A DNA stretch of 64,000 nt from Marinobacter salinus (GTDB lineage: Bacteria > Pseudomonadota > Gammaproteobacteria > Pseudomonadales > Oleiphilaceae). Position numbers and translations under genes: made by a program. Positions 17,768-26,523 of this stretch are shown here, one piece after another (position 1 is the first letter of the stretch; each line of letters begins with the position of its first letter). The DNA lies in the NCBI RefSeq assembly GCF_001854125.1, contig NZ_CP017715.1, positions 620,001 to 684,000 of the forward strand. The letters are read 5' to 3'. Under the pieces are notes generated by a model that saw nothing but the letters and a program-made list of their open reading frames with translations, was not told the origin of the DNA and ran no database searches.

Positions 17768-19116
17768 ACGCGGGTATCCACCAGTCTGTGCTCTAACCGG
17801 GTTGCCGGGTGTTCCGGGCTGCCCCGGCGGCACTCCAGATCCGTTACTTCCAGCCCGAGGTCTGTCAGGCTCTGTCTGAGCAGAGGCAGTTCCTCGTGGA
17901 TCTGGCGCAAGGTCGTTTGCTTTTCGGCCCAGACGCGAGCGCTGACGCTTTGATGGCGCAAAGAGACGTCAAAATGCATCAGGCCAGCCTCGTCCAGATC
18001 CATGGCCAGCGCAAGCCTCCATTCGCTGGCCGCTTTGTGCTGGCTGCTCTGTCCACGCTGTTCCTCTGAGTGCTGTTCAATGCGAACCTGGGCAATTCGT
18101 GGTTCGTTCTGTGGCGTTAGCCAGGGTAGCTCCAGCAGCAAGGTGGATACTGGCGCCGGTGCCTCACCCCCGGCACGGGCCGTCAGTACCTGACTGTGGA
18201 GCTGATTGACCGTAATCCGGTTCAGCATTCCTGCCAGCAGGCGAAGCATCTGGCCGACCGTTGTAGGCTCTCCATCGGCGCTCGCCGGCGGGGTCAGTGC
18301 CATGGCCTGGGGAAACTGGAGCGGGGCCTGCACCAGTTCCGGAGAGGCAAGGGGCGTCAGCCGGTTGAATCCTTCCGGGCCCTCGCCTTGTTGTGCGAGC
18401 AATGCTGTGATCACCCTACCTATGGCCAGTTTGAGGTCTGGCAGAGATGCTGAGGGCGTCTGTGCCAGCCGGGATTCGGCAAACAGGCCGCTCTCTGAAA
18501 TCCACTGTTTCATCTGTTGCAGGGTCTGGTCCTGGGCTCCGGTGCCCGGTTGAATCGTTGTCCCCGGCGGAAGCCTGGACAGAACCTGCTGTAAAGCCTG
18601 GCGGGCGGCTTCGGGCATTGGCCGGGCTGTGCGTTCGGAGGGCGGCTGGCCGGGCAGGGCGTCGGGCTTCAAGCCCTGGGTCAGGCTGGTCAAAAGCCTG
18701 GTCAGCCCACCTTGGAGATCCTGTTGCCAGGGCATCCGCTGAGCCAGAGCCCTGGCAATTCCGGCTTCCGGTGCGGGCGCCAGCTTTCCCATCAGTTGCA
18801 GTTCATTGCCAGCGCGCAAAACCTTGACCCAGTCCCCGGTTTCAAGTTCAGTACGACCTATTGCGGCCTGTACCAGTAACGATTTACCGCGAACGTCCAG
18901 CAATATGTCCGAACCGGCCGCACCCTGGCGGCTAATAACTTCTGCGACCCTTGCCAGGGTGGTTTCGCGATTGGCCAGCTGTAACTGTTCCAGCTGCTGC
19001 CGCGCTGACAGGGCGACAGGGTCCCGGCCCTGCGTCATTGTTTCGGTTGGCGGGGCGGGTGATACCGTTTTTTGCCCCTGAGGCACAGGAGGCTGTTGGC
19101 TGCTGGGTAATTTCAT
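17764..19116 (-). CDS. fliK: FliK-family flagellar hook-length control protein
   Basis: About 450 residues. A Gln/Pro/Ala-rich, poorly conserved N-terminal and middle part is followed by a C-terminal Flg_hook-type domain (LLLELPWLTPQNEPRIAQVR ... LALAMDLDEAGLMHFDVSL ... LPLLRQSLTDLGLEVTDLEC). FliK measures the hook and signals FlhB to change export specificity, which fits its coupled flhX-like partner. The start at 19116 (MKLPSSQ) is preferred; the frame is open 39 codons further but into the probable ccmA promoter. Whether a second fliK exists elsewhere in the genome cannot be seen. Confidence 0.8.
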   Translation of the reverse strand: MKLPSSQQPPVPQGQKTVSPAPPTETMTQGRDPVALSARQQLEQLQLANRETTLARVAEVISRQGAAGSDILLDVRGKSLLVQAAIGRTELETGDWVKVLRAGNELQLMGKLAPAPEAGIARALAQRMPWQQDLQGGLTRLLTSLTQGLKPDALPGQPPSERTARPMPEAARQALQQVLSRLPPGTTIQPGTGAQDQTLQQMKQWISESGLFAESRLAQTPSASLPDLKLAIGRVITALLAQQGEGPEGFNRLTPLASPELVQAPLQFPQAMALTPPASADGEPTTVGQMLRLLAGMLNRITVNQLHSQVLTARAGGEAPAPVSTLLLELPWLTPQNEPRIAQVRIEQHSEEQRGQSSQHKAASEWRLALAMDLDEAGLMHFDVSLRHQSVSARVWAEKQTTLRQIHEELPLLRQSLTDLGLEVTDLECRRGSPEHPATRLEHRLVDTRV

Positions 19117-19163
19117 CTTTACCGATTTGATGTTAGACAAGAGTATTCCGGGAGCGCTTTCGT

Positions 19164-19169
19164 TATAAT
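19164..19169 (+). promoter_or_regulatory. Perfect -10 box for the ccm operon
   Basis: TATAAT at 19164-19169 lies 108 bases before ccmA in the divergent fliK/ccmA gap. No good -35 sits at 16-18 bases; a TTAGACA at 19133-19139 is too far. The opposite strand reads TATTAT at the same place, so divergent promoters may overlap. Confidence 0.4.
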
Positions 19170-19276
19170 ACGCCGCGCCGGCGACTCCTGCCGTGAATAA
19201 TGTCTGCACCCGCTGTGTCAGTCGTGAATACACCCGATGCCGCCAAGGCGCGCATCGTCCTGGTTACGGGGCCCTG

Positions 19277-19915
19277 ATGTCTGAGCCGTTACTACAGGCT
19301 GTCAATCTGCAGTGTGAGAGGGATAAACGGATTTTATTCCGTGACCTTTCGTTCTCCATATTGCCCGGGACGGTTACCCGTGTCGAGGGCCCCAATGGCT
19401 CTGGTAAAACCACTCTTTTACGTATCCTGGCCGGTCTGAATGATGCCTGGTCAGGTGACCTGCTGTGGTGTGGCGACTCAAGGTCTACCCAGCGTGAAGA
19501 CTTCCTCCGGAACATGCTTTACCTGGGGCATAGGCCGGGCATCAAGTCACTGCTGACACCGGTCGAGAATCTGCGCGCTCTGATGGCGGGAAGGCAACCG
19601 GTGCCGGATCGCGTTCTTCGCGAGGCCCTTGACGGCACCGGGTTGGCCGGCTTTCAGGATGTACCCTGTCGAAACCTGTCCGCGGGGCAGCAGAGACGGG
19701 TTGCTCTGGCGCGGTTACTGATCGCTGATGAGCCCTTGTGGCTGCTGGATGAAGTGTTCACCGCCATAGATGCCAACGGTGTCGCCGCTATTGAAGCTCT
19801 GCTGCAGCAGCGCGCAGCAGAAGGCGGTGCTGTGGTAGTAACCACCCACCACGACCTCAGGCTCCCGGGCATGAAGAGTATCGAACTTGGGGGAGGGCAG
19901 AACGATGAATGCTGA
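19277..19915 (+). CDS. ccmA: Heme exporter ATP-binding subunit CcmA
   Basis: A 212-residue ABC ATPase with Walker A GPNGSGKTTLL, signature LSAGQQRRVALARLL, and Walker B PLWLLDEVFTAID. With CcmB, CcmC and CcmD it handles heme loading and release of holo-CcmE in the periplasm. The ATG at 19277 (MSEPLLQAVNLQC) gives the usual length; the upstream open frame runs into promoter DNA. It begins a nine-gene operon with overlaps or gaps under 55 bases. Confidence 0.96.
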   Translation: MSEPLLQAVNLQCERDKRILFRDLSFSILPGTVTRVEGPNGSGKTTLLRILAGLNDAWSGDLLWCGDSRSTQREDFLRNMLYLGHRPGIKSLLTPVENLRALMAGRQPVPDRVLREALDGTGLAGFQDVPCRNLSAGQQRRVALARLLIADEPLWLLDEVFTAIDANGVAAIEALLQQRAAEGGAVVVTTHHDLRLPGMKSIELGGGQNDEC

Positions 19916-20630
19916 TGCCCGTCCGGTAATGAAGCCCCTCGATAGCAGCGTTGGCTCTCTTGATGCAATGAAGGCCGTCTTCACCCGGGATATGAAAGTA
20001 GCCTTCCGGCAACGGCAGGATTTGCTTAACCCCTTGCTCTTTTTTGTCATGGTCGTCACCTTGTTTCCGCTTGGGGTTAGTCCGGAAGTGTCATTCCTGC
20101 GAGAAGCCGGTGCGGGTATCCTGTGGGTGGCTGCCCTGTTGTCCGTGTTGCTGTCCCTTGACCACCTGTTTCGGCATGACTTCGATGACGGCACCCTGGA
20201 ACAGCTGGTGCTCCAGTCCCAGCCGCTATTCCTGCTGGTATTGGCAAAAACGCTTGCACACTGGATGCTCACCGGGTTGCCACTGGTCCTGTTGACCCCG
20301 GTTCTCGGTGTCATGGTGCATTTGGAGGGGAACTCTATTGCTGTTTTGTGTCTAACGCTGCTGATTGGCACGCCGGTGCTGAGCCTGATTGGCTCCATTG
20401 GCGCAGCGTTGACTCTGGGATTGCGATCGGCCGGTGTGCTCTTGTCCCTGCTGATCATTCCGCTGTACATTCCAGTCCTGATTTTTGGAACGGGAACGGT
20501 AGCGGCGGCGGCTGATAGCGCTCCGGTGGGTGGCTATCTGGCTTTGATGGCGGCGTTTCTGGTGCTGGCAACGACACTGGCTCCCTTCGCCTCGGCTGCG
20601 GCCTTGAGAATCAGCCTGTCCAACGCATAG
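19905..20630 (+). CDS. ccmB: Heme exporter permease CcmB
   Basis: A 241-residue membrane protein with about six hydrophobic segments. A typical CcmB start region (FTRDMKVAFRQRQDLLNPLL) comes after a 20-residue leader. The ATG at 19905 overlaps the end of ccmA by 11 bases and follows a GGGAGGG site; a start at 19968 would give the more usual length of about 220. It forms the membrane part of the CcmAB transporter. Confidence 0.94.
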   Translation: MNADARPVMKPLDSSVGSLDAMKAVFTRDMKVAFRQRQDLLNPLLFFVMVVTLFPLGVSPEVSFLREAGAGILWVAALLSVLLSLDHLFRHDFDDGTLEQLVLQSQPLFLLVLAKTLAHWMLTGLPLVLLTPVLGVMVHLEGNSIAVLCLTLLIGTPVLSLIGSIGAALTLGLRSAGVLLSLLIIPLYIPVLIFGTGTVAAAADSAPVGGYLALMAAFLVLATTLAPFASAAALRISLSNA

Positions 20631-20663
20631 GAATAACGTGATGATTTACAGGGTATCCATCTG

Positions 20664-21407
20664 ATGTGGCAGTTCTTTCATAAACTGGGGTCGCCCAAAT
20701 GGTTCTTCGGGATTGCCACCAGGTTGATGCCCTGGCTTCTGGTTGGCGGTATTGCCCTGCTGATGGCCGGAGTTATATGGGGGCTGGCGTTTGCGCCCAA
20801 GGATTACCTCCAGGGCAACAGTTACCGCATTATTTTTATCCACGTCCCGACGGCGTTTCTGGCCCAGTCAGCGTATGTCATGATGGCGGTCGCCGGCGTG
20901 GTGACGCTGGTTTGGCGAATGAAGCTGGCTGATGTTTTTGTTAAGGCTGTGGCGCCGGTTGGGCTGGTCCTCACGTTCTTAGCACTCTTTACCGGCGCGG
21001 TCTGGGGCAAGCCAACCTGGGGAACCTGGTGGATCTGGGATGCCCGCCTGACGTCCATGCTGATCCTACTGTTTCTCTACGGTGGCGTGATTGCCCTGGA
21101 CAGAGCCATCAATGATGAAAAATCGGCAGCCCGCGCCGTTGCGGTTCTGGTGCTTGTGGGTGTAGTGAACATCCCGATTATCAAATACTCCGTAGAATGG
21201 TGGAACACCCTGCACCAGCCGGCCACCTTCAAGCTAACCGAGAAGCCGACTATGCCCGCAGAAATGTGGGTGCCCTTGTTGCTTTCCATCCTCGGGCTCT
21301 ACCTGCTGTTCGGCTGGCTGGCGTGCCTGCGGATGCAGACGGAAATCATGCTGCGGGAGCAGCGCACCCGCTGGGTGAGGGATCTGGTTATGGCAGGGAG
21401 GAACTGA
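20664..21407 (+). CDS. ccmC: Heme handling protein CcmC
   Basis: A 247-residue membrane protein with six hydrophobic segments and the periplasmic tryptophan-rich motif [12 protein letters not shown] that binds heme, flanked by conserved histidines (IFIHVPTAF; the second at about residue 184). It delivers heme to CcmE. It is 33 bases after ccmB and 3 bases before ccmD. Confidence 0.96.
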   Translation: MWQFFHKLGSPKWFFGIATRLMPWLLVGGIALLMAGVIWGLAFAPKDYLQGNSYRIIFIHVPTAFLAQSAYVMMAVAGVVTLVWRMKLADVFVKAVAPVGLVLTFLALFTGAVWGKPTWGTWWIWDARLTSMLILLFLYGGVIALDRAINDEKSAARAVAVLVLVGVVNIPIIKYSVEWWNTLHQPATFKLTEKPTMPAEMWVPLLLSILGLYLLFGWLACLRMQTEIMLREQRTRWVRDLVMAGRN

Positions 21408-21410
21408 TAG

Positions 21411-21647
21411 ATGGCGTTTGAATCCTTTGCAGCATTTCTTGCGATGGAAGGCCACGGCCCTTACGTATGGGCTTGTTATGGCGTATTTTTTATCCTGATG
21501 GCCGGTATGATGGTCTGGTCGCTTCAGCGTCGTAATGCCGTGATTGAATCCTGTCGCCGTGCTTTCGAATCCGATGAGGGCACGAGTGACGCTTTGACTT
21601 CCCGCACGTCGGCGACATTTACCCGAGTAAACGTTTCTCATGACTGA
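21411..21647 (+). CDS. ccmD: Small heme exporter subunit CcmD
   Basis: A 78-residue protein with a single membrane helix (about residues 16-37) preceded by the family's [13 protein letters not shown] segment and followed by basic residues ([13 protein letters not shown]). CcmD helps release holo-CcmE from CcmAB-CcmC. It lies between ccmC and ccmE in the standard position. Confidence 0.9.
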   Translation: MAFESFAAFLAMEGHGPYVWACYGVFFILMAGMMVWSLQRRNAVIESCRRAFESDEGTSDALTSRTSATFTRVNVSHD

Positions 21648-21661
21648 ATGGCAGGTATCGA

Positions 21662-22123
21662 ATGCACCCAACCCGTAAAAAACGGCTGACCATCGTTCTG
21701 TTTCTGGTGGCAGGGATCGCTATTGCGGTCGGTCTGACTACCTATGCGTTGCGACAGAACATCAACCTGTTCTACGACCCAACGCAGATTTCTGCTGGCG
21801 AGGCTCCTGCGGATGTCAGGATTCGTGCCGGCGGCATGGTGGAAGAAGGGTCCGTGCTCCGGGATCCGGATAGCCTGAAAGTGGAATTCCGGGTAACGGA
21901 CTTCAACGCTTCGGTTCCGGTGGAATATACGGGAATCCTTCCTGATTTGTTTGCTGAGGGCCAGGGCGTGGTAGCGATGGGTCGCCTGGACAGCCGTGGC
22001 TATTTTGTTGCGGACCAGGTGCTGGCTAAGCACGATGAGAATTATATGCCACCGGAAGTCGCGGATGCCCTGAAGAAAGCTTCGGGTGGCCAGGGCAAGG
22101 CCGGTGAATCCGAAGTTTACTGA
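21662..22123 (+). CDS. ccmE: Heme chaperone CcmE
   Basis: A 153-residue protein with an N-terminal membrane anchor (about residues 8-28), then an OB-fold periplasmic domain. H124 in [13 protein letters not shown] is the covalent heme-binding histidine, with the conserved tyrosine three residues later. It carries heme from CcmC to CcmF. Identification is secure. Confidence 0.96.
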   Translation: MHPTRKKRLTIVLFLVAGIAIAVGLTTYALRQNINLFYDPTQISAGEAPADVRIRAGGMVEEGSVLRDPDSLKVEFRVTDFNASVPVEYTGILPDLFAEGQGVVAMGRLDSRGYFVADQVLAKHDENYMPPEVADALKKASGGQGKAGESEVY

Positions 22124-22158
22124 AAACACATTAACGGCCAGATGGCTGGAGGGCTTTG

Positions 22159-24162
22159 ATGTATCCGGAACTCGGACAGCTCGCACTGATTATCGCGCTG
22201 TTGCTGGCAGTGCTCCTCTCCGTTGTGCCCCTTGCCGGATCCATTACCGGCAGGGATAACCTTCAGGCGTTCGCGCGTCCACTTGCTTCGGGCCTGTTCG
22301 TCTTTATCTGTCTGGCGTTTGCGGTTTTGACCCATGCCTTTCTGACTGATGATTTTTCAGTTTCTTATGTTGCCAATAACAGTAACAGCCTGCTGCCATG
22401 GTACTTCAAGTTCAGTGCCGTATGGGGCGGGCATGAAGGGTCACTGTTGCTGTGGATCCTGATGCTCTCGGGCTGGACACTGGCGGTCGCCATTTTCAGC
22501 CGTCGCCTTCCGTCGGTTATGGTTTCCCAGGTGCTTTCCGTTCTGGGAATGGTTGCGGTAGGTTTTCTGCTGTTTATTGTCATTACCTCCAACCCGTTTG
22601 ATCGCCTGCTACCCAATGTTCCTGCTGACGGTGCGGATCTGAATCCTCTGCTCCAGGACTTTGGCCTGATCGTTCATCCCCCGATGCTCTACATGGGGTA
22701 TGTAGGTTTCTCTGTCGCCTTTGCTTTTGCCATCGCCGCACTGATCAATGGTCGGCTCGATGCTGCGTGGGCACGCTGGTCCAGGCCCTGGACGACGGTA
22801 GCATGGTCATTCCTGTCGGTTGGTATTGCCCTTGGCAGTTGGTGGGCTTATTACGAACTTGGCTGGGGCGGCTGGTGGTTCTGGGATCCGGTCGAGAATG
22901 CGTCCCTTTTGCCCTGGCTCGCCGGCACGGCATTGATGCACTCACTGGCGGTGACGGAGAAGCGGGGCGTTTTCAAAAGCTGGACGGTGTTGCTCGCTAT
23001 TGTGACTTTCGCTTTGAGTCTGCTGGGTACATTCCTGGTACGTTCCGGTGTGCTGACTTCCGTGCATGCATTTGCGTCCGATCCGGAGCGAGGTGTCTTT
23101 CTGCTGGCGTTGCTGGCGGTTACCGTTCTGGCCAGCCTGACCCTCTACGCATTTCGCGCTCCCGTTGTTCATGTCCGGTCCAGTTACGGCTCCCTTTCCC
23201 GCGAGATCTTCCTGCTGCTGAACAACGTCCTGCTGGTATCAGCGACGTTGCTGGTGGGTGTGGGTACACTGTATCCACTGGTCCTCGACTATCTCGATAT
23301 GGGCAAGCTCTCCATTGGTGAGCCGTTCTTCAACCTCACCTTCAGTCCGCTGGCGGTAGCTACCGGTCTTTTGATGGGTGTCGGGATTTTTTCCCGCTGG
23401 AAAAAAACCGATGGTGGCTGGCTTGCGCGTAAATTGCTCTGGCCACTGGCAGTCAGTCTGATCGTCAGCACCGCTGTTGTCATAGGGTATGGTGGTTTCA
23501 AACCCTGGGCATTCGCCGGCGTTTTCTCATCCAGTTGGGTGGTCCTGGCGACTATTTGGGATCTCTGGGATAAGTCTTCTTCGCGCAAAGGGCGTATTCA
23601 TGGTCTAAGGCGTCAGTCCCGGAGTTATTACGGCATGGTTCTGGGGCACCTTGGGCTGGCCATTACCATGGCGGGTGCGACTGTTGTATCCAACTATGGC
23701 ATTGAGCGGGATGTGCGCATGATTCCCGGTGATGTAGCCACCGTGGGGGACTACCAGTTCGTGTTCCGGGATATTGGCGACCGTCGTGGACCGAACTTTA
23801 CTGCCCAATACGGCAGTTTTGATGTCCTTCTCGACGGTGAGCAAGTTGCTGAGCTGCATCCGGAAAAGCGCCGGTACGCAGTCGGGATGAGCGTCATGAC
23901 CGAGGCGGATATTGATGCCGGACTTTTCCGTGACATTTTCGTGGCTATCGGTGAGCAGATTTCTGAAGACGCCTGGGCCATTCGTCTGCAATACAAACCA
24001 CTGGTTCGCTGGCTCTGGCTCGGGGCATTGTTCATGGCCGCAGGTGGCTTCCTCGCTATCGCCGATCGGCGTTACCGGATTCGTGAGCGCGCCGACGAGC
24101 GGCGACCAGCCAGCTTACAGCCGGTGCGGGGTCCTGAAGATCCCGCAGGAGCCGCGCCATGA
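22159..24162 (+). CDS. ccmF: Cytochrome c heme lyase subunit CcmF
   Basis: A 667-residue protein with about 14-15 membrane segments. The tryptophan-rich motif WGGWWFWDPVENASLLPWL binds heme; histidines are in PPMLYMGY-adjacent and ALMHSLAV segments. It ligates heme to apocytochrome c together with CcmH and CcmI. The ATG at 22159 follows GGAGGG; the adjacent TTG at 22156 is not needed. It overlaps ccmG by 4 bases. Confidence 0.96.
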   Translation: MYPELGQLALIIALLLAVLLSVVPLAGSITGRDNLQAFARPLASGLFVFICLAFAVLTHAFLTDDFSVSYVANNSNSLLPWYFKFSAVWGGHEGSLLLWILMLSGWTLAVAIFSRRLPSVMVSQVLSVLGMVAVGFLLFIVITSNPFDRLLPNVPADGADLNPLLQDFGLIVHPPMLYMGYVGFSVAFAFAIAALINGRLDAAWARWSRPWTTVAWSFLSVGIALGSWWAYYELGWGGWWFWDPVENASLLPWLAGTALMHSLAVTEKRGVFKSWTVLLAIVTFALSLLGTFLVRSGVLTSVHAFASDPERGVFLLALLAVTVLASLTLYAFRAPVVHVRSSYGSLSREIFLLLNNVLLVSATLLVGVGTLYPLVLDYLDMGKLSIGEPFFNLTFSPLAVATGLLMGVGIFSRWKKTDGGWLARKLLWPLAVSLIVSTAVVIGYGGFKPWAFAGVFSSSWVVLATIWDLWDKSSSRKGRIHGLRRQSRSYYGMVLGHLGLAITMAGATVVSNYGIERDVRMIPGDVATVGDYQFVFRDIGDRRGPNFTAQYGSFDVLLDGEQVAELHPEKRRYAVGMSVMTEADIDAGLFRDIFVAIGEQISEDAWAIRLQYKPLVRWLWLGALFMAAGGFLAIADRRYRIRERADERRPASLQPVRGPEDPAGAAP

Positions 24163-24695
24163 AGCGGTTCCTCCTGTTTCTGCCGCTCCTGGTGGCTTTG
24201 ATACTGGGCGTTGTACTGTTCGCCGGTATCGGCAAAGATCCCACGAAACTGGAATCGGCGCTCATCGGCAAGCCGGTGCCCGCGTTTAATCTTGCGGATC
24301 TGCACGATCCGGATGTGAAACTGGATCAGGGCCTGCTTAAGGGTAAGGTCCAGTTGCTGAATGTCTGGGGAACCTGGTGCCCCTCCTGCCGGGATGAGCA
24401 TGGGGATCTGATGTGGCTCGCCCGTGAAAAGGGCGTGTCAATTATCGGCCTTAACTATAAGGACGATCGTGCAGATGCACTGGTTTGGCTGGACCGCCTT
24501 GGTGATCCGTATCAGACGACGATCTATGATCCGAAAGGCACTCTCGGTTTCGATATGGGCGTTTATGGCGCACCGGAGACCTTTGTGATTGATGCCAGTG
24601 GCGTTGTTCGATACCGCCACGTTGGTGTGGTCAATGAGAAAGTCTGGGAGGAAACTCTGCTTCCTGTTATCAACGACGCTCGGGAGAATGGTTGA
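24159..24695 (+). CDS. ccmG: Thiol:disulfide oxidoreductase CcmG/DsbE
   Basis: A 178-residue periplasmic thioredoxin-fold protein with an N-terminal membrane anchor (about residues 4-24), active site WCPSC, and the cis-proline region YGAPETFVID. It keeps apocytochrome cysteines reduced for heme attachment. It overlaps ccmF by 4 bases and ccmH by 1 base. Confidence 0.96.
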   Translation: MKRFLLFLPLLVALILGVVLFAGIGKDPTKLESALIGKPVPAFNLADLHDPDVKLDQGLLKGKVQLLNVWGTWCPSCRDEHGDLMWLAREKGVSIIGLNYKDDRADALVWLDRLGDPYQTTIYDPKGTLGFDMGVYGAPETFVIDASGVVRYRHVGVVNEKVWEETLLPVINDARENG

Positions 24696-25174
24696 TGTTC
24701 AGGTTCTTACCGGCTCTGTTATTCGTCTTGTTTTCTGGCGCAGCAATGGCTGAAGTGGCGGACGTCTATGAATTTGATTCCGTGGACGAGGAGATGCGGT
24801 TTCAGAATCTGGCTGAAGAGTTGCGTTGCCCGAAGTGTCAGAACCAGAACATCGCTGATTCCGCGGCTCCGATTTCCAAGGACATGCGGGCTGAGGTCTA
24901 TCGTATGATGCGGGGCGGAGCCAGCAATGAGGAGATTGTGAGTGCTCTTGAGGCTCGCTTCGGTGAGTTCATTCGATACAAGCCGAAGGTGGAGAAACGG
25001 ACCATTCTGCTTTGGGCGACACCGGCCATCGCTGTTATTGGCGGTCTCCTGGTAGTTGCTGGCGTGGTGGTCCGTTCGCGTCGAGGCAGCAGTCAGGCGC
25101 CGGCGCTCACGGCCGAAGAGAAAGCCCGAGTCGAAAAGATTCTCGCAGAAAACGATCAGGACAAAAGCGCCTGA
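24695..25174 (+). CDS. ccmH: Cytochrome c maturation protein CcmH (CcmH/CycL type)
   Basis: A 159-residue protein with a signal peptide ending near AAMA, the redox motif LRCPKCQNQNIADS, and a C-terminal membrane helix (about residues 105-127). It reduces the apocytochrome heme-binding cysteines. It is the short form: the TPR half is encoded separately as ccmI downstream, as in Pseudomonas and unlike the fused E. coli protein. Confidence 0.95.
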   Translation: MFRFLPALLFVLFSGAAMAEVADVYEFDSVDEEMRFQNLAEELRCPKCQNQNIADSAAPISKDMRAEVYRMMRGGASNEEIVSALEARFGEFIRYKPKVEKRTILLWATPAIAVIGGLLVVAGVVVRSRRGSSQAPALTAEEKARVEKILAENDQDKSA

Positions 25175-25224
25175 ACCAGCCTGTTTTCTGCTGCACCCAT
25201 TACTGAACCAGTGACGATATCTTC

Positions 25225-26490
25225 ATGACAGAAACATTCTGGATTGCCGCAACGGTACTTATCATTATTGCCCTGGCTTTTGTCCTGTACCCGTTATTCT
25301 TTCAACAGTCTTCGGGAAGGGGGCGTGCCAACCTGAGAAACCAGAACCTGATGGCTTACCGGGGCCGAATGGAGGAACTAGACCGGGAGTATGAGGCGGG
25401 CATTCTTGATGAAGAAAACTACCGCCAGTTAAAGGAAGAACTTGCCGGCTCCATGCTGGACGATGTGCCGGAACAGGCACAGCCAGAACGGACCAGCGCC
25501 GGGCGGAGGAGTGCACTGGTTATCGGGCTCTTATCGATCCTGTTGCTGCCAGCCTCCACTTACTTCCTTTATCAGGAATGGGGGGCGATGGACAAAGTGG
25601 AACAGTTCATCACCATGCAAAAGATGGGCGATACGGACACTGCCCGTATCGCCCAGATGAACGAGCTTACGGCTCAACTTCGGGAGAAGCTTGAATCCAG
25701 TCCCGATAATCCGGATGGCTGGGCCATGCTCGGCCAGACCTACATGCGCCTTGAGCGTTATCAAGACGCCGCTCTGGCTTTTCAGCGTCTTGCGGATAGC
25801 GTGTCGGAGGACACCGGTGCCCGCGCGGTAGCACTGGGGCTGGCCGCCCAGGCGCTGTTTTTCCGCAGTCAGGGTGTCATGACCGAGGAAGTGACTGCTG
25901 CAATAGAGGCTGCCCGGTCACTGAACCCGGATGAAGTAAATGCGCTTGGCCTTCTCGGTATTCACGCCTTTAGTCAGCAGGACTATCGCGAGGCCATTCG
26001 TTATTGGGAACGAATAGGGGAGGTTGCGCCGGATCACCCTCAAATTGCCTCTATCCGTGGGGGGGTTGAAGAGGCCTATCGTCGTTTGGGTGAAGAGCCT
26101 CCCGAGAAGGCCGTTGCAGCGGCTTCCGGGCCGGGTGTCATGGTCCGGGTGACGTTGGCGGACGCATTCGCCAGTCAGGTGCCGGCTGATACGATATTGT
26201 TTGTTTTCGCAAGGCAGGTCGGCGGTGCTGGTGGGCCACCCTTGGCGATTGCACGGATGACGGCCGGAGACCTGCCTGTGGACGTGCGTCTGGATGACAG
26301 TAAATCCATGTCGCCGCAAGCAAAGATTTCCGCTGCGAAAGAGGTGGTGGTTACTGCCCGGCTTAGTCGATCCGGCAGCGCCATGGCTCAGGCGGGCGAC
26401 TGGCAGGGCAGTCTCGACACACCTCTTGCTGTCTCTGCCGACCCCGGCGACCCGGTAGAACTGGTGATTGATCAGCAACTCACCGACTAG
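25225..26490 (+). CDS. ccmI: Cytochrome c biogenesis TPR protein CcmI
   Basis: A 421-residue protein. Two N-terminal membrane segments (about residues 5-25 and 97-116) flank a cytoplasmic loop with coiled-coil character (RMEELDREYEAGILDEENY). A TPR region (about 150-285, with WAMLGQTYMRLERYQDAALAF) and a C-terminal beta-rich domain follow. CcmI holds apocytochrome c for the CcmF-CcmH ligase. It ends the ccm operon and converges on batD, leaving 33 bases and no clear terminator. Confidence 0.93.
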   Translation: MTETFWIAATVLIIIALAFVLYPLFFQQSSGRGRANLRNQNLMAYRGRMEELDREYEAGILDEENYRQLKEELAGSMLDDVPEQAQPERTSAGRRSALVIGLLSILLLPASTYFLYQEWGAMDKVEQFITMQKMGDTDTARIAQMNELTAQLREKLESSPDNPDGWAMLGQTYMRLERYQDAALAFQRLADSVSEDTGARAVALGLAAQALFFRSQGVMTEEVTAAIEAARSLNPDEVNALGLLGIHAFSQQDYREAIRYWERIGEVAPDHPQIASIRGGVEEAYRRLGEEPPEKAVAAASGPGVMVRVTLADAFASQVPADTILFVFARQVGGAGGPPLAIARMTAGDLPVDVRLDDSKSMSPQAKISAAKEVVVTARLSRSGSAMAQAGDWQGSLDTPLAVSADPGDPVELVIDQQLTD

Positions 26491-26523
26491 GCCTGCAGTA
26501 AGGTCTGCAAGCCCCGCGGTTGT